64,000 nucleotides of DNA from Agromyces luteolus (GTDB lineage: Bacteria; Actinomycetota; Actinomycetes; Actinomycetales; Microbacteriaceae), in NCBI RefSeq assembly GCF_009729855.1, contig NZ_WODA01000022.1, positions 185,472-249,471 on the forward strand, read 5' to 3'. Position numbers and translations under genes: made by a program. Shown piece after piece: positions 27,403 through 36,458 of the stretch; within the stretch, counting starts at the first letter, position 1, and each line of letters begins with the position of its first letter. The notes under the pieces are model-generated. The model worked only from the letters and a program-made list of their open reading frames with translations. It had not been told where the DNA came from and ran no database searches.

Positions 27403-27933
27403 ATGAGCGACGCATCCGCCCCTCGCCTCGACGCCGACCCGCGGCATCCGTCCCTGACGTTCCGGCGGGCCTCGGTCGACGACCACGCCCGCGTCGTCGC
27501 GGTCATCGGGCCGTGGTGGGAGCGGCCCGGCACCGACCGGCTCGCGCTGCTGCTCCCCCGGCTCTTCTTCCAGCACTTCGCCGACACGTCGACGATCGTC
27601 GAGGACGATCGCGGCGAGCTGGCCGGCTTCCTCATCGGCTTCCGGTCGCAGTCGCAGCCCGAGGTCGCGTACATCCACTTCGTCGGCGTCCGCCCCGACC
27701 AGCGGCGCACCGGGCTCGCGCGCACCCTCTACGAGCGCTTCTTCGAGGCGATGCGGGCGAGCGGATGCGGCCGGGTCGACGCGATCACCGGGCCGCCGAA
27801 CGTCCGCTCGCAGGACTTCCACCGCGCGATGGGCTTCGAGCACACGGGCGACACGATCATCGACGGCGTGCCCGCGTGGCGCGACTACGACGGCCCCGGC
27901 GAGCATCGCGTGGCGTTCACGCGGCCGCTGTAG
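27403..27933 (+). CDS. GNAT-family N-acetyltransferase
   Basis: A 176-residue acetyltransferase. LTFRRASVDDHARVVAVIGPWW begins the fold. The acetyl-CoA-binding motif A is VAYIHFVGVRPDQRRTGLARTLYERFFEAM (RxxGxA type), and DFHRAMGFEHTGD is the C-terminal motif B. The substrate is unknown. ATG 27403 is chosen because the shorter product starts at the family's normal distance from the first strand. It follows the DUF2510 gene by 25 bases and may be cotranscribed. Confidence 0.92.
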   Translation: MSDASAPRLDADPRHPSLTFRRASVDDHARVVAVIGPWWERPGTDRLALLLPRLFFQHFADTSTIVEDDRGELAGFLIGFRSQSQPEVAYIHFVGVRPDQRRTGLARTLYERFFEAMRASGCGRVDAITGPPNVRSQDFHRAMGFEHTGDTIIDGVPAWRDYDGPGEHRVAFTRPL

Positions 27934-28092
27934 CGCGCGGCGGCTCGGGGCGGTCCGGGGCGGGCCCGCCGACGCCGATCCGCTAGCAGAGGCATCCGCC
28001 CCTGACAAGGCCTGTGATCGGTTCCGGACCGCACGTAGCGTGGCCGTCGACGTCGCACCCGAACGCGACGCGCGATCGGAAGGGGGCCCCGG

Positions 28093-28266
28093 ATGGGCGA
28101 GTCCGACAAGATCGGCAACAAGGCCGAGGAGCTCAAGGGCAAGGCCAAGGAAGCCGCCGGCAAGGCGACCGACGACGAGCGCCTCGAGGCCGAGGGCCGC
28201 AGGGATCAGGCCGCGGCCAACCTCAAGCAGGCCGGCGAGAACGTGAAGGACGCCTTCAACTCGTAA
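28093..28266 (+). CDS. CsbD-family stress protein
   Basis: A 57-residue hydrophilic, Ala/Lys/Glu-rich protein, MGESDKIGNKAEELKGKAKE onward, with the CsbD layout of repeated K-A-E-E/GKAKE and GR.DQAAANLKQAGENVKDAF. It is predicted mostly helical or disordered. Family members are induced by general stress (sigma-B in Bacillus) but have no known activity. A GGAAGGGGG site precedes the ATG, and TAGCGT at 28036-28041 is a candidate -10, giving a short leader. A hairpin follows the stop. Confidence 0.9.
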   Translation: MGESDKIGNKAEELKGKAKEAAGKATDDERLEAEGRRDQAAANLKQAGENVKDAFNS

Positions 28267-28278
28267 CGGCTCACCACT

Positions 28279-28313
28279 GATGGGGCGCGCATCGCGGGGG
28301 TGCGCGTCCCATC
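28279..28313 (+). terminator. terminator after CsbD gene
   Basis: GATGGGGCGCGCA (28279-28291) pairs with TGCGCGTCCCATC (28301-28313), 13 bp with one G-T wobble, starting twelve bases after the stop. Confidence 0.8.
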
Positions 28314-28460
28314 ATCATGTCCGGCGGGCCAGGACCCGCTCCCCGCGATGACGCTCCCGTCCGACCGGGGGTTCTCCTCCGTTTCGATTCCGCCCTCAGC
28401 GATATCGGCCGCACGACGGATGTCGGTGGCATCCGCTTGGATGCAGACTTGACGATGCGA

Positions 28461-28478
28461 CTCGGGCCGAGGCCCGAG
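28461..28478. promoter_or_regulatory. palindrome upstream of the ABC exporter operon
   Basis: CTCGGGCC-GA-GGCCCGAG is a perfect eight-base-arm dyad 55 bp before the first ABC gene, just after TTGACG (28449-28454). It may be an operator or leader hairpin. Confidence 0.4.
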
Positions 28479-28533
28479 CCCGGACGACGCGGCATCCCGC
28501 GTTCGCACACCCCGTTTGCACTCGCGGAGAATC

Positions 28534-30267
28534 ATGCTCGGACGACTCCTCATCCGCTACCTGAAGCCCTACCGGTGGCTCATCGCCGGCGTGCTCCTGT
28601 TCCAGTTCCTGTCGGTGCTCGCGACGCTCTACCTGCCGAGCCTCAACGCCGACATCATCGACGAGGGCGTCTCGAAGGGCGACACCGGCTACATCTGGTC
28701 GACCGGCACCTTCATGCTGGCGATCTCGCTCGGGCAGATCGTCGCCGCGATCGTCGCCACGTACTTCGCGGCCAAGGCCGCGATGCGGGTCGGCCGCGAC
28801 ATCCGCAACGACGTCTTCGACAAGGTGAGCGCGTTCAGCGAGCGCGAGGTCTCGCACTACGGGCCGGGCTCGCTCATCACCCGCAACACCAACGACGTGC
28901 AGCAGGTGCAGATGCTCGCGATGACGGGCGCAACCATGCTCGTGAGCGCCCCGCTCATGGCCGTCGGCGGCATCATCATGGCGCTGCAGCAGGACGTCGG
29001 GCTGAGCTGGCTGATCTGGGTCTCCGTGCTCACGATCCTCGTGGTCGCGGGGCTCGTCATCAGCCGCATGGTCCCCCTGTTCCGCAGCTACCAGAAGCGA
29101 CTCGACGCCGTGAACCGGATCCTGCGCGAGCAGCTGACCGGCATCCGGGTCGTGCGCGCGTTCGTGCGCGAGCCGATCGAGCAGGAGCGCTTCGAAGGCG
29201 CCAACCACGACATCATGGATGTCGGCCGCCGCGTCGGCACCCTGTTCATCACGCTGTTCCCGCTCTTCATGCTCGTCCTGAACCTCACCGTCATCGGCGT
29301 GATCTGGTTCGGCGCGGCCGAGGTCGACGCCGGCAACGTGCAGGTCGGCACGCTGTTCGCCTTCATGCAGTACGTCGGCGTGATCCTCGGCGGCGTGCTC
29401 ATGGCCGCCTTCACGACCATCATGATCCCGCGCGCCGCCGTCTCGGCCGAGCGCATCGGCGAGGTGCTCGCGACCGAGACCACGCTCCCCCGTCCCGAGC
29501 ACCCGGTCGCCGAGTTCCCGGCGCCGGGAACGGTCGAGTTCCGCGACGTCGCCTTCGCCTACCCGGGCGCCGAGCACGCGGTGGTCGAGGGCGTGACGTT
29601 CCGCGCCGACCGCGGCGAGACCGTCGCGATCGTCGGCTCGACCGGCGCGGGCAAGACCACGCTCGTCTCGCTGCTGCCGCGCCTCTTCGACGTCACGGGC
29701 GGCGCAGTGCTCGTGAACGGCACCGACGTGCGCGAGGCCGACCTCGAGGCGCTCTGGAAGACGATCGGCCTCGTGCCGCAGCGGCCGTTCCTGTTCGCGG
29801 GCACCGTCGCCTCCAACCTGCGGTTCGGGCGCGAGGAGGCCACCGACGAGGAGCTCTGGCACGCCCTCGAGATCGCCCAGGGCCGCGACTTCGTCGCCGC
29901 GATGGAGGGCGGCCTCGACGCCCGCATCTCGCAGGGCGGCACCAACGTCTCGGGCGGGCAGCGCCAGCGGCTCGCGATCGCGCGGGCGATCGTGCACCGG
30001 CCGGAGATCCTCGTCTTCGACGACTCCTTCTCGGCGCTCGACCTCACGACCGACGCGAGGCTCAGGCAGGCCCTCTGGCGAGAGCTGCCCGACGTGACGA
30101 AGGTCGTGGTCGCGCAGCGCGTCTCGACCATCACCGACGCCGACCGCATCGTCGTGCTCGAGGACGGCCGCGTGGTCGGGCTCGGACGGCACGCCGAACT
30201 CGTCGAGACGTGCCAGACCTACCGCGAGATCGTCGAATCCCAGCTCGGAGTGGAGGCCACGGCATGA
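28534..30267 (+). CDS. heterodimeric ABC exporter, degenerate subunit
   Basis: A 577-residue half-transporter: six membrane helices (residues 1-320) then a nucleotide-binding domain. Walker A is GSTGAGKTTL, and the signature is canonical (NVSGGQRQRLA, Ser473). Two catalytic positions are altered: Walker B reads ILVFDDSFSALD with Asp497 in place of the catalytic Glu, and the H-loop is AQR with Gln528 instead of His. This is the pattern of the non-hydrolysing partner in TM287/288- or LmrCD-type exporters. It overlaps its partner by four bases. ATG 28534 has CGGAGA upstream. Confidence 0.93.
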   Translation: MLGRLLIRYLKPYRWLIAGVLLFQFLSVLATLYLPSLNADIIDEGVSKGDTGYIWSTGTFMLAISLGQIVAAIVATYFAAKAAMRVGRDIRNDVFDKVSAFSEREVSHYGPGSLITRNTNDVQQVQMLAMTGATMLVSAPLMAVGGIIMALQQDVGLSWLIWVSVLTILVVAGLVISRMVPLFRSYQKRLDAVNRILREQLTGIRVVRAFVREPIEQERFEGANHDIMDVGRRVGTLFITLFPLFMLVLNLTVIGVIWFGAAEVDAGNVQVGTLFAFMQYVGVILGGVLMAAFTTIMIPRAAVSAERIGEVLATETTLPRPEHPVAEFPAPGTVEFRDVAFAYPGAEHAVVEGVTFRADRGETVAIVGSTGAGKTTLVSLLPRLFDVTGGAVLVNGTDVREADLEALWKTIGLVPQRPFLFAGTVASNLRFGREEATDEELWHALEIAQGRDFVAAMEGGLDARISQGGTNVSGGQRQRLAIARAIVHRPEILVFDDSFSALDLTTDARLRQALWRELPDVTKVVVAQRVSTITDADRIVVLEDGRVVGLGRHAELVETCQTYREIVESQLGVEATA

Positions 30268-32405
30268 GCCGCGACACCAGCACCCCCAAGGGCCGCGGCC
30301 GCAGCCGCGCGGAGGCGGCCGCGCAGGAGGCGCAGCAGCCCACCCTCGAGCAGCTCGAGGAGCAGCAGCTCGCCGAGGAGGCGCGCATCAACTCCGGCTC
30401 GTGGGACTCGGTCGCACCGGGCAAGGCGCAGGACTTCGGCCGGAGCTTCCGGCGCATGCTCGGGCTCCTGGCCCCGTGGAAGTGGTCGTTCGCGTTCGTC
30501 TCCCTGCTCGGAGCGATCGGCGTCCTCCTCACCGTCATCGCGCCGAGGGTGCTCGGCGAGGCGACGAACGTCATCTTCGAGGGCTGGATCTCGCTGCAGC
30601 TGCCCGCGGGCGTGACCCAGCAGCAGGTCGTCGAGCAACTGCGCGCGGCCGGCCAGGAGGACCTCGCCAACATCGTGGGCGCCGCGACGCTGACCCCGGG
30701 CGAGGGCATCGACTTCGTGCGCCTCAGCCAGCTCGTGGTCATCGTGCTGCTGCTCTACGTGGTGGCGTCGATCCTGTCGTGGGTCCAGGGCTACGTGATC
30801 AACGTGATCATGGTCCGCGCGATGTACGGGCTGCGCGAGCAGGTCGAGGCGAAGGTCCACCGCCTGCCGCTCAGCTACTTCGACCGCACCCAGCGCGGCG
30901 AGCTCATCTCGCGGGTGACGAACGACATCGACAACATCACGCAGACGATGCAGCAGTCGCTCTCGAGCGCGCTCACAAGCATCCTCACGGTCATCGGCGT
31001 GCTCGTGATGATGTTCTCGATCTCGTGGCAGCTCTCGCTCGTCGCGCTCGTCGCGCTGCCGCTCATGGCCGTGATCTTCGGCATCATCGGGCCGAAGTCG
31101 CAGGCGGCGTTCGGCATCCAGTGGCGCAAGGTCGGGCGCCTCAACGCGCGGGTCGAGGAGTCGTTCTCGGGCCACGCCCTCGTGAAGGTGTTCGGCCGCG
31201 AGCGGGACGCGAGCGAGAAGTTCCGCGGGGAGAACGAGGAGCTCTACGAGGCCGCCTTCAAGGCGCAGTTCCTCGCCGGCATCATCATGCCGGGCATGAT
31301 GTTCGTCGGGAACCTGACCTACGTCGGCATCGCGGTGCTCGGCGGGCTCATGGTCGCCGGCGGCCAGCTCCGGCTCGGCGACGTGCAGGCGTTCATCCAG
31401 TACTCGCAGCAGTTCACCCAGCCGCTCTCGCAGCTCGGTGGAATGGCCGCCGTGGTGCAGTCCGGCACGGCCTCGGCCGAGCGCGTGTTCGAACTGCTCG
31501 ACGCCGACGAGGAGGAGGCCGACGCCGCCGACGCCCCCGCGGCCGTCGACGGCCGCGGCGTCATCGAGTTCGACCACGTGTCGTTCTCGTACACGCCCGA
31601 CCGGCCGCTCATCCGCGACCTGTCGTTCCGCGTCGAGCCGGGCCAGACCGTGGCGATCGTCGGCCCCACCGGAGCCGGCAAGACGACGCTCGTGAACCTC
31701 GTCATGCGGTTCTACGAACTCGACGGCGGTCGCATCCTCATCGACGGCCAGGACATCGCCGAACTCACCCGCCACGACGTCCGAGCCCGCACCGGCATGG
31801 TGCTCCAGGACCCGTGGCTGTTCGGCGGCACCATCCGCGAGAACATCCGCTACGGCCGCCAGACGGCGACCGACGACGAGATCGTCGAGGCGGCGCGCGC
31901 GACCTACGTCGACCGGTTCGTGCACTCGCTGCCCGACGGGTACGACACCGTGCTCGACGAGGACGCGTCGAACGTCTCGGCCGGCGAGAAGCAGCTCATC
32001 ACGATCGCGCGCGCGTTCGTCGCGCAGCCGAGCGTGCTGATCCTCGACGAGGCGACGAGCTCGGTCGACACGCGCACCGAGCTGCTGCTGCAGCACGCCA
32101 TGGCGGCGCTCCGGCAGGGTCGCACCTCGTTCGTCATCGCGCACCGCCTCTCGACGATCCGCGACGCCGACCTCATCCTCGTGATGGAGCACGGCGACAT
32201 CGTCGAGCAGGGCACGCACGATGAGCTCATCGCGGCGAAGGGCGCCTACTACCGCCTGTACAACTCGCAGTTCGAGCAGGCGGCCTACGACGTCGACGCC
32301 GAGCTCGCGATGGAGGCCGAGGCGGCCGTCGGCACGCCCGGCGAGGCCGTGCTCGGTTTCGACGGCGGTGCGGAGGAGGCGTCCGCGGACGCGCCCGTCA
32401 CCTGA
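30264..32405 (+). CDS. heterodimeric ABC exporter, catalytic subunit
   Basis: A 713-residue half-transporter with a 55-residue Gln/Glu-rich N-terminal extension, a six-helix domain with an unusually long extracellular loop after TM1 (about residues 105-155), and a nucleotide-binding domain. Walker A is GPTGAGKTTL and Walker B is VLILDEATSSVD with the catalytic Glu596. The H-loop is AHR (His627), but the signature is degenerate: NVSAGEKQL (Ser572-Ala-Gly-Glu). It complements the first subunit so that only one composite ATP site is active. Likely multidrug or lipid export. The tail is acidic. Confidence 0.93.
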   Translation: MSRDTSTPKGRGRSRAEAAAQEAQQPTLEQLEEQQLAEEARINSGSWDSVAPGKAQDFGRSFRRMLGLLAPWKWSFAFVSLLGAIGVLLTVIAPRVLGEATNVIFEGWISLQLPAGVTQQQVVEQLRAAGQEDLANIVGAATLTPGEGIDFVRLSQLVVIVLLLYVVASILSWVQGYVINVIMVRAMYGLREQVEAKVHRLPLSYFDRTQRGELISRVTNDIDNITQTMQQSLSSALTSILTVIGVLVMMFSISWQLSLVALVALPLMAVIFGIIGPKSQAAFGIQWRKVGRLNARVEESFSGHALVKVFGRERDASEKFRGENEELYEAAFKAQFLAGIIMPGMMFVGNLTYVGIAVLGGLMVAGGQLRLGDVQAFIQYSQQFTQPLSQLGGMAAVVQSGTASAERVFELLDADEEEADAADAPAAVDGRGVIEFDHVSFSYTPDRPLIRDLSFRVEPGQTVAIVGPTGAGKTTLVNLVMRFYELDGGRILIDGQDIAELTRHDVRARTGMVLQDPWLFGGTIRENIRYGRQTATDDEIVEAARATYVDRFVHSLPDGYDTVLDEDASNVSAGEKQLITIARAFVAQPSVLILDEATSSVDTRTELLLQHAMAALRQGRTSFVIAHRLSTIRDADLILVMEHGDIVEQGTHDELIAAKGAYYRLYNSQFEQAAYDVDAELAMEAEAAVGTPGEAVLGFDGGAEEASADAPVT

Positions 32406-32415
32406 TCGACGCGAT

Positions 32416-32455
32416 CGGAGCCCGGGGTCGGACGTGGTCCGGTCCCGGGGCTCCG
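32416..32455. terminator. bidirectional terminator after ABC operon
   Basis: CGGAGCCCGGGG from 32416 pairs imperfectly with CCCGGGGCTCCG ending at 32455, between convergent genes. Confidence 0.7.
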
Positions 32456-32473
32456 TCGTCTCCGGCGAGCGGC

Positions 32474-33364
32474 TCAGAAGAGCGGCCGACCTGCGGCGAG
32501 CCGACGCTGCACGTCACGGAGCTGCCGGCGGATCGGCCACTCGCGTGCGCTCCGCGGGAGCACGCGCATGAGCCCCGCGAGCCGCCGCGTCGACCGGTCG
32601 AACGCGCGCTGGTCCGCCTCGCTCCAGGGCATCCGCATGAGCTCGCGGAACTCGGGCGGGAGGTGCCCGGCGACCATCCGCGCGCGCCAGCGGAGGAGCG
32701 GGGCCGGGATCCGCCGGCCGAGGTACTCGAGCCGCACGATCCGCATCAGGTACTCGCGGGTCGGGTCGTCGATCTCGAGCCCGGCGAGCGTCTCGCGCCA
32801 GTAGGCCTCGAACGCGTCGCGGGTCGGCGGCCACGCCTCGGGCGGCATCTGCAGCGTCGTGCCGAACACCATCCCCTGCCGGTAGAACTCGTCGCGGAAC
32901 GCACCCTCGGGCGGACCGTGCACGGCGGTGTACGCGTCCTCCGCCCCGCGGTAGAGGCACGCCGCGACCCACTTCTGCAGCGCGGGATCGAACGCGTCGT
33001 ACGACACGGGCGCCCCCGGCTCGGAGCGGACCCTGGCGTGCGAGCGATTGGTGGCCCGACGCATCGCCGCCCGCTCCTCCGGGCCGCCGAGCATCGTCAC
33101 CGCGATGTAGGCGATCGTCGTGCGCGCCCGGCGCTCGGGGTTCGTGAACAGGTTCCCCTCGACGACCGGGCTCTCCATCACCCCGTACGCGACGGGCCGC
33201 ATCGCGAGCTGCATGATCACGTTCGCGGTGCCGCCCGCGAGCACCGTCCAGCTCACCGCGCGCCGCAGGGCCCAGTTCTCGACCGCGTCGAGTTCCGCAC
33301 GCTCCGCACCGGTGCGGCGGCGGTTCGCCCGCCCGCGCACCTCGACCTCGCCGTCGGCATCCAC
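32474..33364 (-). CDS. DUF2236 / MpaB-family oxygenase-like protein
   Basis: A 296-residue protein of the DUF2236 group (MpaB and latex-clearing-like b-type haem oxygenase fold). RRAVSWTVLAGGTANVIMQLAM opens the domain, RTTIAYIAVTMLGG and NRSHARV supply the conserved Arg and His, then YDAFDPALQKWVAACLYRGAEDAY. Haem binding and oxygenase activity are known only for some family members; here they are inference. The start is GTG 33364, leaderless behind TACGAT, with a perfect palindrome across the promoter. Its likely repressor is not adjacent. Confidence 0.88.
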   Translation of the reverse strand: MDADGEVEVRGRANRRRTGAERAELDAVENWALRRAVSWTVLAGGTANVIMQLAMRPVAYGVMESPVVEGNLFTNPERRARTTIAYIAVTMLGGPEERAAMRRATNRSHARVRSEPGAPVSYDAFDPALQKWVAACLYRGAEDAYTAVHGPPEGAFRDEFYRQGMVFGTTLQMPPEAWPPTRDAFEAYWRETLAGLEIDDPTREYLMRIVRLEYLGRRIPAPLLRWRARMVAGHLPPEFRELMRMPWSEADQRAFDRSTRRLAGLMRVLPRSAREWPIRRQLRDVQRRLAAGRPLF

Positions 33365-33370
33365 GGCACG

Positions 33371-33376
33371 ATCGTA
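33371..33376 (-). promoter_or_regulatory. -10 hexamer of leaderless DUF2236 promoter
   Basis: TACGAT on the minus strand ends six bases before GTG 33364. The palindrome at 33379-33404 occupies the spacer and -35 region. Confidence 0.6.
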
Positions 33377-33378
33377 GC

Positions 33379-33404
33379 AAGAAGTGAATCCAAATTCACT
33401 TCTT
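33379..33404. promoter_or_regulatory. perfect operator-like palindrome in the DUF2236/MFS divergent region
   Basis: AAGAAGTGAAT (33379-33389) and ATTCACTTCTT (33394-33404) are perfect 11-base arms around CCAA. The element is AT-rich in a GC-rich genome and covers the -35/spacer of the DUF2236 promoter. It resembles TetR-type operators. Confidence 0.8.
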
Positions 33405-33435
33405 CGGGACCGCCGGCGGCGGACGGATGCGGGGG

Positions 33436-33441
33436 TAGCCT
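33436..33441 (+). promoter_or_regulatory. -10 hexamer of leaderless MFS promoter
   Basis: TAGCCT ends nine bases before GTG 33451. Confidence 0.45.
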
Positions 33442-33450
33442 CGAAGGGCC

Positions 33451-34803
33451 GTGACGATCCCCACCCCGCTCCCCATCGCCCCGACGTGGCGCCTGTGGCT
33501 GGTGTGGGGTGTCGGCGTCGCCGCGTACATCCTCTCGGTCACGAACCGGTCCTCGCTCTCCGCGGTCGGCGTCGACGCCGCGCTCCGGTTCGACGCCGAC
33601 GCCTCGACGCTGTCGATGTTCGCCGTCATCCAGCTCGCCGTGTACGGCGGCATGCAGATCCCCGTCGGCCTGCTGCTCGACCGGTTCGGCGCGCGGCCGA
33701 TCATCACGATCGGGATGGCGCTCATGGCCGTCGGCCAGCTCGTGCTCGCCTTCGCGCCCGACGTCGGCTGGGCGATCTTCGCGCGGATGCTGCTCGGCGC
33801 GGGCGACGCGGCGGTCTTCCCGAGCGTGCTGCGCGTGATCGCCGTGTGGTTCCCCGAGCGGCAGGCGCCGTTCATGGTCCAGATCACGGGGCTCATCGGC
33901 CAGTCGGGGCAGATCCTGGCCGTGCTGCCGCTGGCGGCGCTCCTGCACGCGACGACCTGGTCGATCGCGTTCGGCTCGCTCGCCGGGCTCGGCGCCCTGT
34001 TCACGGTCCTCACCTTCGCCGTCATCCGCAATCGCCCGCCGGGCCGGATCGAGGACGTCTCGGTCGACACGGTCACGGGCGCCATCCACGTGGTCCGCTC
34101 CTCGGCCGACCTGCGGACGGGCTTCCGCGAGTCGTGGGCGCACCCCGGCACGCGCCTGGCGTTCTGGTCGCACTTCACGACGCCGTTCTCCGGCACGGCG
34201 TTCGTGCTGCTCTGGGGGTTCCCCTTCCTGACGGTCGGCGAGGGGCTGTCGACGGCGACCGCGTCGCTGCTCTTCACGGTCTACGTCGTCTTCGGCCTGC
34301 TCGTGGGCCCGGTGATCGGCGCGCTCTCGTCGCGGCATCCGACCCGTCGCTCGCACCTGCTCGTGCTGCCGGTGATCGGCATCCAGGCGCTCGCCTGGCT
34401 CGTCGTCATCGCCTGGCCCGGCCCGGCGCCGCTGTGGCTGCTGTTCGTGCTCGCGTTCGCGATGAGCACGGGCGGCCCCGGTTCGATGATCGGCTTCGAC
34501 CACGCGCGAACGTTCAACCCGAGCCACCGCCTGAGCACCGCGACCGGGATCACGAACGTCGGCGGCTTCCTCGCGGCACTGCTCGCGATCCTGCTGATCG
34601 GCATCGCCATGGACGCGCAGGGCGCCGGCACGCCGGCCACGTACACGCTCGAGGCGTTCCGCATCGCGTTCCTGACGCAGGTGCCGCTGTGGGCGATCGG
34701 CACGCTGTTCATCGTCATCGAGCGGCGTCGGACGCGCGTGCACATCGGCCTGGACGAGCCGCGCTCGCGGCGTCGCGACCGCGGGACCGACCGCCTGCCC
34801 TGA
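33451..34803 (+). CDS. MFS transporter
   Basis: A 450-residue carrier with twelve helices. Loop 2-3 has the MFS motif A variant GLLLDRFGARPIITIGMAL, and helix 4 carries RMLLGAGDAAVFPSVLRVIAVWFPERQAP, the pattern of the nitrate/anion-porter and NarK-like group of MFS. The second half has GALSSRHPTRRSH in the equivalent loop. Substrate unknown. It starts with GTG 33451, probably leaderless, and is divergent from DUF2236; both could answer to the palindrome between them. The tail is rich in Arg. Confidence 0.92.
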   Translation: MTIPTPLPIAPTWRLWLVWGVGVAAYILSVTNRSSLSAVGVDAALRFDADASTLSMFAVIQLAVYGGMQIPVGLLLDRFGARPIITIGMALMAVGQLVLAFAPDVGWAIFARMLLGAGDAAVFPSVLRVIAVWFPERQAPFMVQITGLIGQSGQILAVLPLAALLHATTWSIAFGSLAGLGALFTVLTFAVIRNRPPGRIEDVSVDTVTGAIHVVRSSADLRTGFRESWAHPGTRLAFWSHFTTPFSGTAFVLLWGFPFLTVGEGLSTATASLLFTVYVVFGLLVGPVIGALSSRHPTRRSHLLVLPVIGIQALAWLVVIAWPGPAPLWLLFVLAFAMSTGGPGSMIGFDHARTFNPSHRLSTATGITNVGGFLAALLAILLIGIAMDAQGAGTPATYTLEAFRIAFLTQVPLWAIGTLFIVIERRRTRVHIGLDEPRSRRRDRGTDRLP

Positions 34804-34916
34804 CACGGCGAGCATCCACGCGAGCCCGCGCCCCGCTCCTCCGCCGACGGATGCCGCGTGCCCCCGTCCGAGGGTCACACGGCGCGTGCCGCCTCGACGG
34901 CGCGCACGCGCGGCAA

Positions 34917-34922
34917 TATCGT
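34917..34922 (+). promoter_or_regulatory. -10 hexamer of leaderless maltokinase promoter
   Basis: TATCGT ends six bases before ATG 34929, inside a rare AT-rich patch (CAATATC). Confidence 0.55.
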
Positions 34923-34928
34923 GCAGGC

Positions 34929-36434
34929 ATGGACAGCGCGCTGGCCGCGATCGCCGAATGGATGCCCGACCAGCGCTGGTTCGGCGGGAAGGGCCGAGCC
35001 CCGGTCCTCCGGCGGATCGGCGCGTGGGAGCTCCCCGTCGCCGAACCCGGCGTGCGCGCGATGTCGCTCCTCGTCATGGACGACGCCCCCGAGCCGCCCG
35101 TGCTCTACCAGGTGCCCGTGGTCGAGCGCTCGACGGCCGGCCCCGCCGACGAGGCGCACCTGATCGGCGTGCTCGACGACGGCACGCGACTCTACGACGG
35201 CCCGCACGACCCGGCGTTCACCGACGCACTGCTCGCGCTGATCCGGGACGGCGGACGGGCCGTCGCGCACGGCGCGGCCGCCATGGGCCATCCGGCCGCC
35301 GGCGCGGGCGCAGCCCCAGCGGCAGCCCCAGCGGCAGCCCCAGCGGCAGCGGCCGACGAACGCGGTGGCGAGCCGGATGCCGCGACGCCCCCGGGCCGCG
35401 TGCCGGCGAGCGTGCTCGGCGGCGAGCAGTCCAACACGTCCATCGTCTACCGGCCGGGCGACGGACCGCCCGTGATCTGCAAGGTGTTCCGGCAGCTCCA
35501 CCACGGCGACAACCCGGACGTCACCCTGCAGACCGCGCTCGGCGCCGCCGGGTCGCCGCACGTCCCTCCCGTCGTCGGCGACGTGCTCGGCGAGTGGGAC
35601 GACGTCGGCCGCGCCGAGGGCCGGGCCCGCGGGCACCTCGCGTTCGCGCAGGAGTTCCTCCCCGGCGTGGAGGACGCCTGGCGGGTGGCACTCCTCGCCG
35701 CGGCATCCGCCCGGGACTTCGCCGACGAGGCGCGCGCGCTCGGCGCGGCCGTGTCGGAGGTGCACGCCTCGCTCGGCGTGAGCTTCGGGCGGGAGCCCGC
35801 CTCGCCCGACCTCATCGCCGCCGTCGCGGCGGCCTGGCGCCGGCGGCTGGCGATCGCGGTGGCCGAGGTCCCGGCGCTCGAGCCCCTCCGCGGCGCGATC
35901 GAGTCGTTCTACGCGCGCGCCGAGGCCGGCGCATGGCCCGACCTGCAGCGAGTGCACGGCGACCTCCACCTCGGCCAGGTGATCCTCGCACCCGACCGGG
36001 GCTGGTTCCTGCTCGACTTCGAGGGCGAGCCGATGCGGCCGATGGCCGAGCGGCGCCGACCCGACCTCCCGGTGCGCGACGTCGCGGGCATGCTGCGCTC
36101 CTTCGACTACGTCGCCGGGGCCACCGAGCTCGTGCATCCCGAGCGCGCCGTCGACGGGCGCGCGTGGGCGGCGTCGGCCCGGCAGGCGTTCATCGACGGG
36201 TACGTCGCGGCATCCGGCATGGACCTCACGGTCTACCAGGACCTGCTCGCCGCGTTCGAGCTCGACAAGGCCGTGTACGAGGCGATCTACGAGACGAGGA
36301 ACCGCCCGGACTGGGCACCGATCCCGCTGCGCGCCATCGCGCACCTGCTCGAGTCCGGCCCGTTGCAGGCCTCGCCCGGGGCGGCGGATGCCACGGCGCC
36401 GGCGAGCGCGCCGGCGGGCGACGCGGCGGGGTAG
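34929..36434 (+). CDS. maltokinase-like phosphotransferase
   Basis: A 501-residue kinase-fold protein. The N-terminal cap IAEWMPDQRWFGGKGR is the maltokinase/Pep2 signature. The kinase lobe has VLGGEQSNTSIVY and VICKVFRQLHHGDNPDV, the catalytic loop is RVHGDLHLGQVI (Asp near 341), and the metal site is FLLDFEGEPMRPM. Maltokinase makes maltose-1-phosphate for GlgE glucan synthesis; usually treS or glgE lie beside it, but here none do. A 12-bp slippage repeat inserts an Ala/Pro run around residues 128-139 between cap and kinase lobe. Maltokinase activity is inferred from motifs. Confidence 0.85.
   Translation: MDSALAAIAEWMPDQRWFGGKGRAPVLRRIGAWELPVAEPGVRAMSLLVMDDAPEPPVLYQVPVVERSTAGPADEAHLIGVLDDGTRLYDGPHDPAFTDALLALIRDGGRAVAHGAAAMGHPAAGAGAAPAAAPAAAPAAAADERGGEPDAATPPGRVPASVLGGEQSNTSIVYRPGDGPPVICKVFRQLHHGDNPDVTLQTALGAAGSPHVPPVVGDVLGEWDDVGRAEGRARGHLAFAQEFLPGVEDAWRVALLAAASARDFADEARALGAAVSEVHASLGVSFGREPASPDLIAAVAAAWRRRLAIAVAEVPALEPLRGAIESFYARAEAGAWPDLQRVHGDLHLGQVILAPDRGWFLLDFEGEPMRPMAERRRPDLPVRDVAGMLRSFDYVAGATELVHPERAVDGRAWAASARQAFIDGYVAASGMDLTVYQDLLAAFELDKAVYEAIYETRNRPDWAPIPLRAIAHLLESGPLQASPGAADATAPASAPAGDAAG
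35310..35345. repeat. 12-bp tandem repeat in the maltokinase gene
   Basis: GCAGCCCCAGCG is repeated three times, adding AAPAAAPAAAPA-type residues in frame. Copy-number change would keep the frame. Confidence 0.85.
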
Positions 36435-36458
36435 CGGGCGGTCGTTCGCGCGGTCGGC

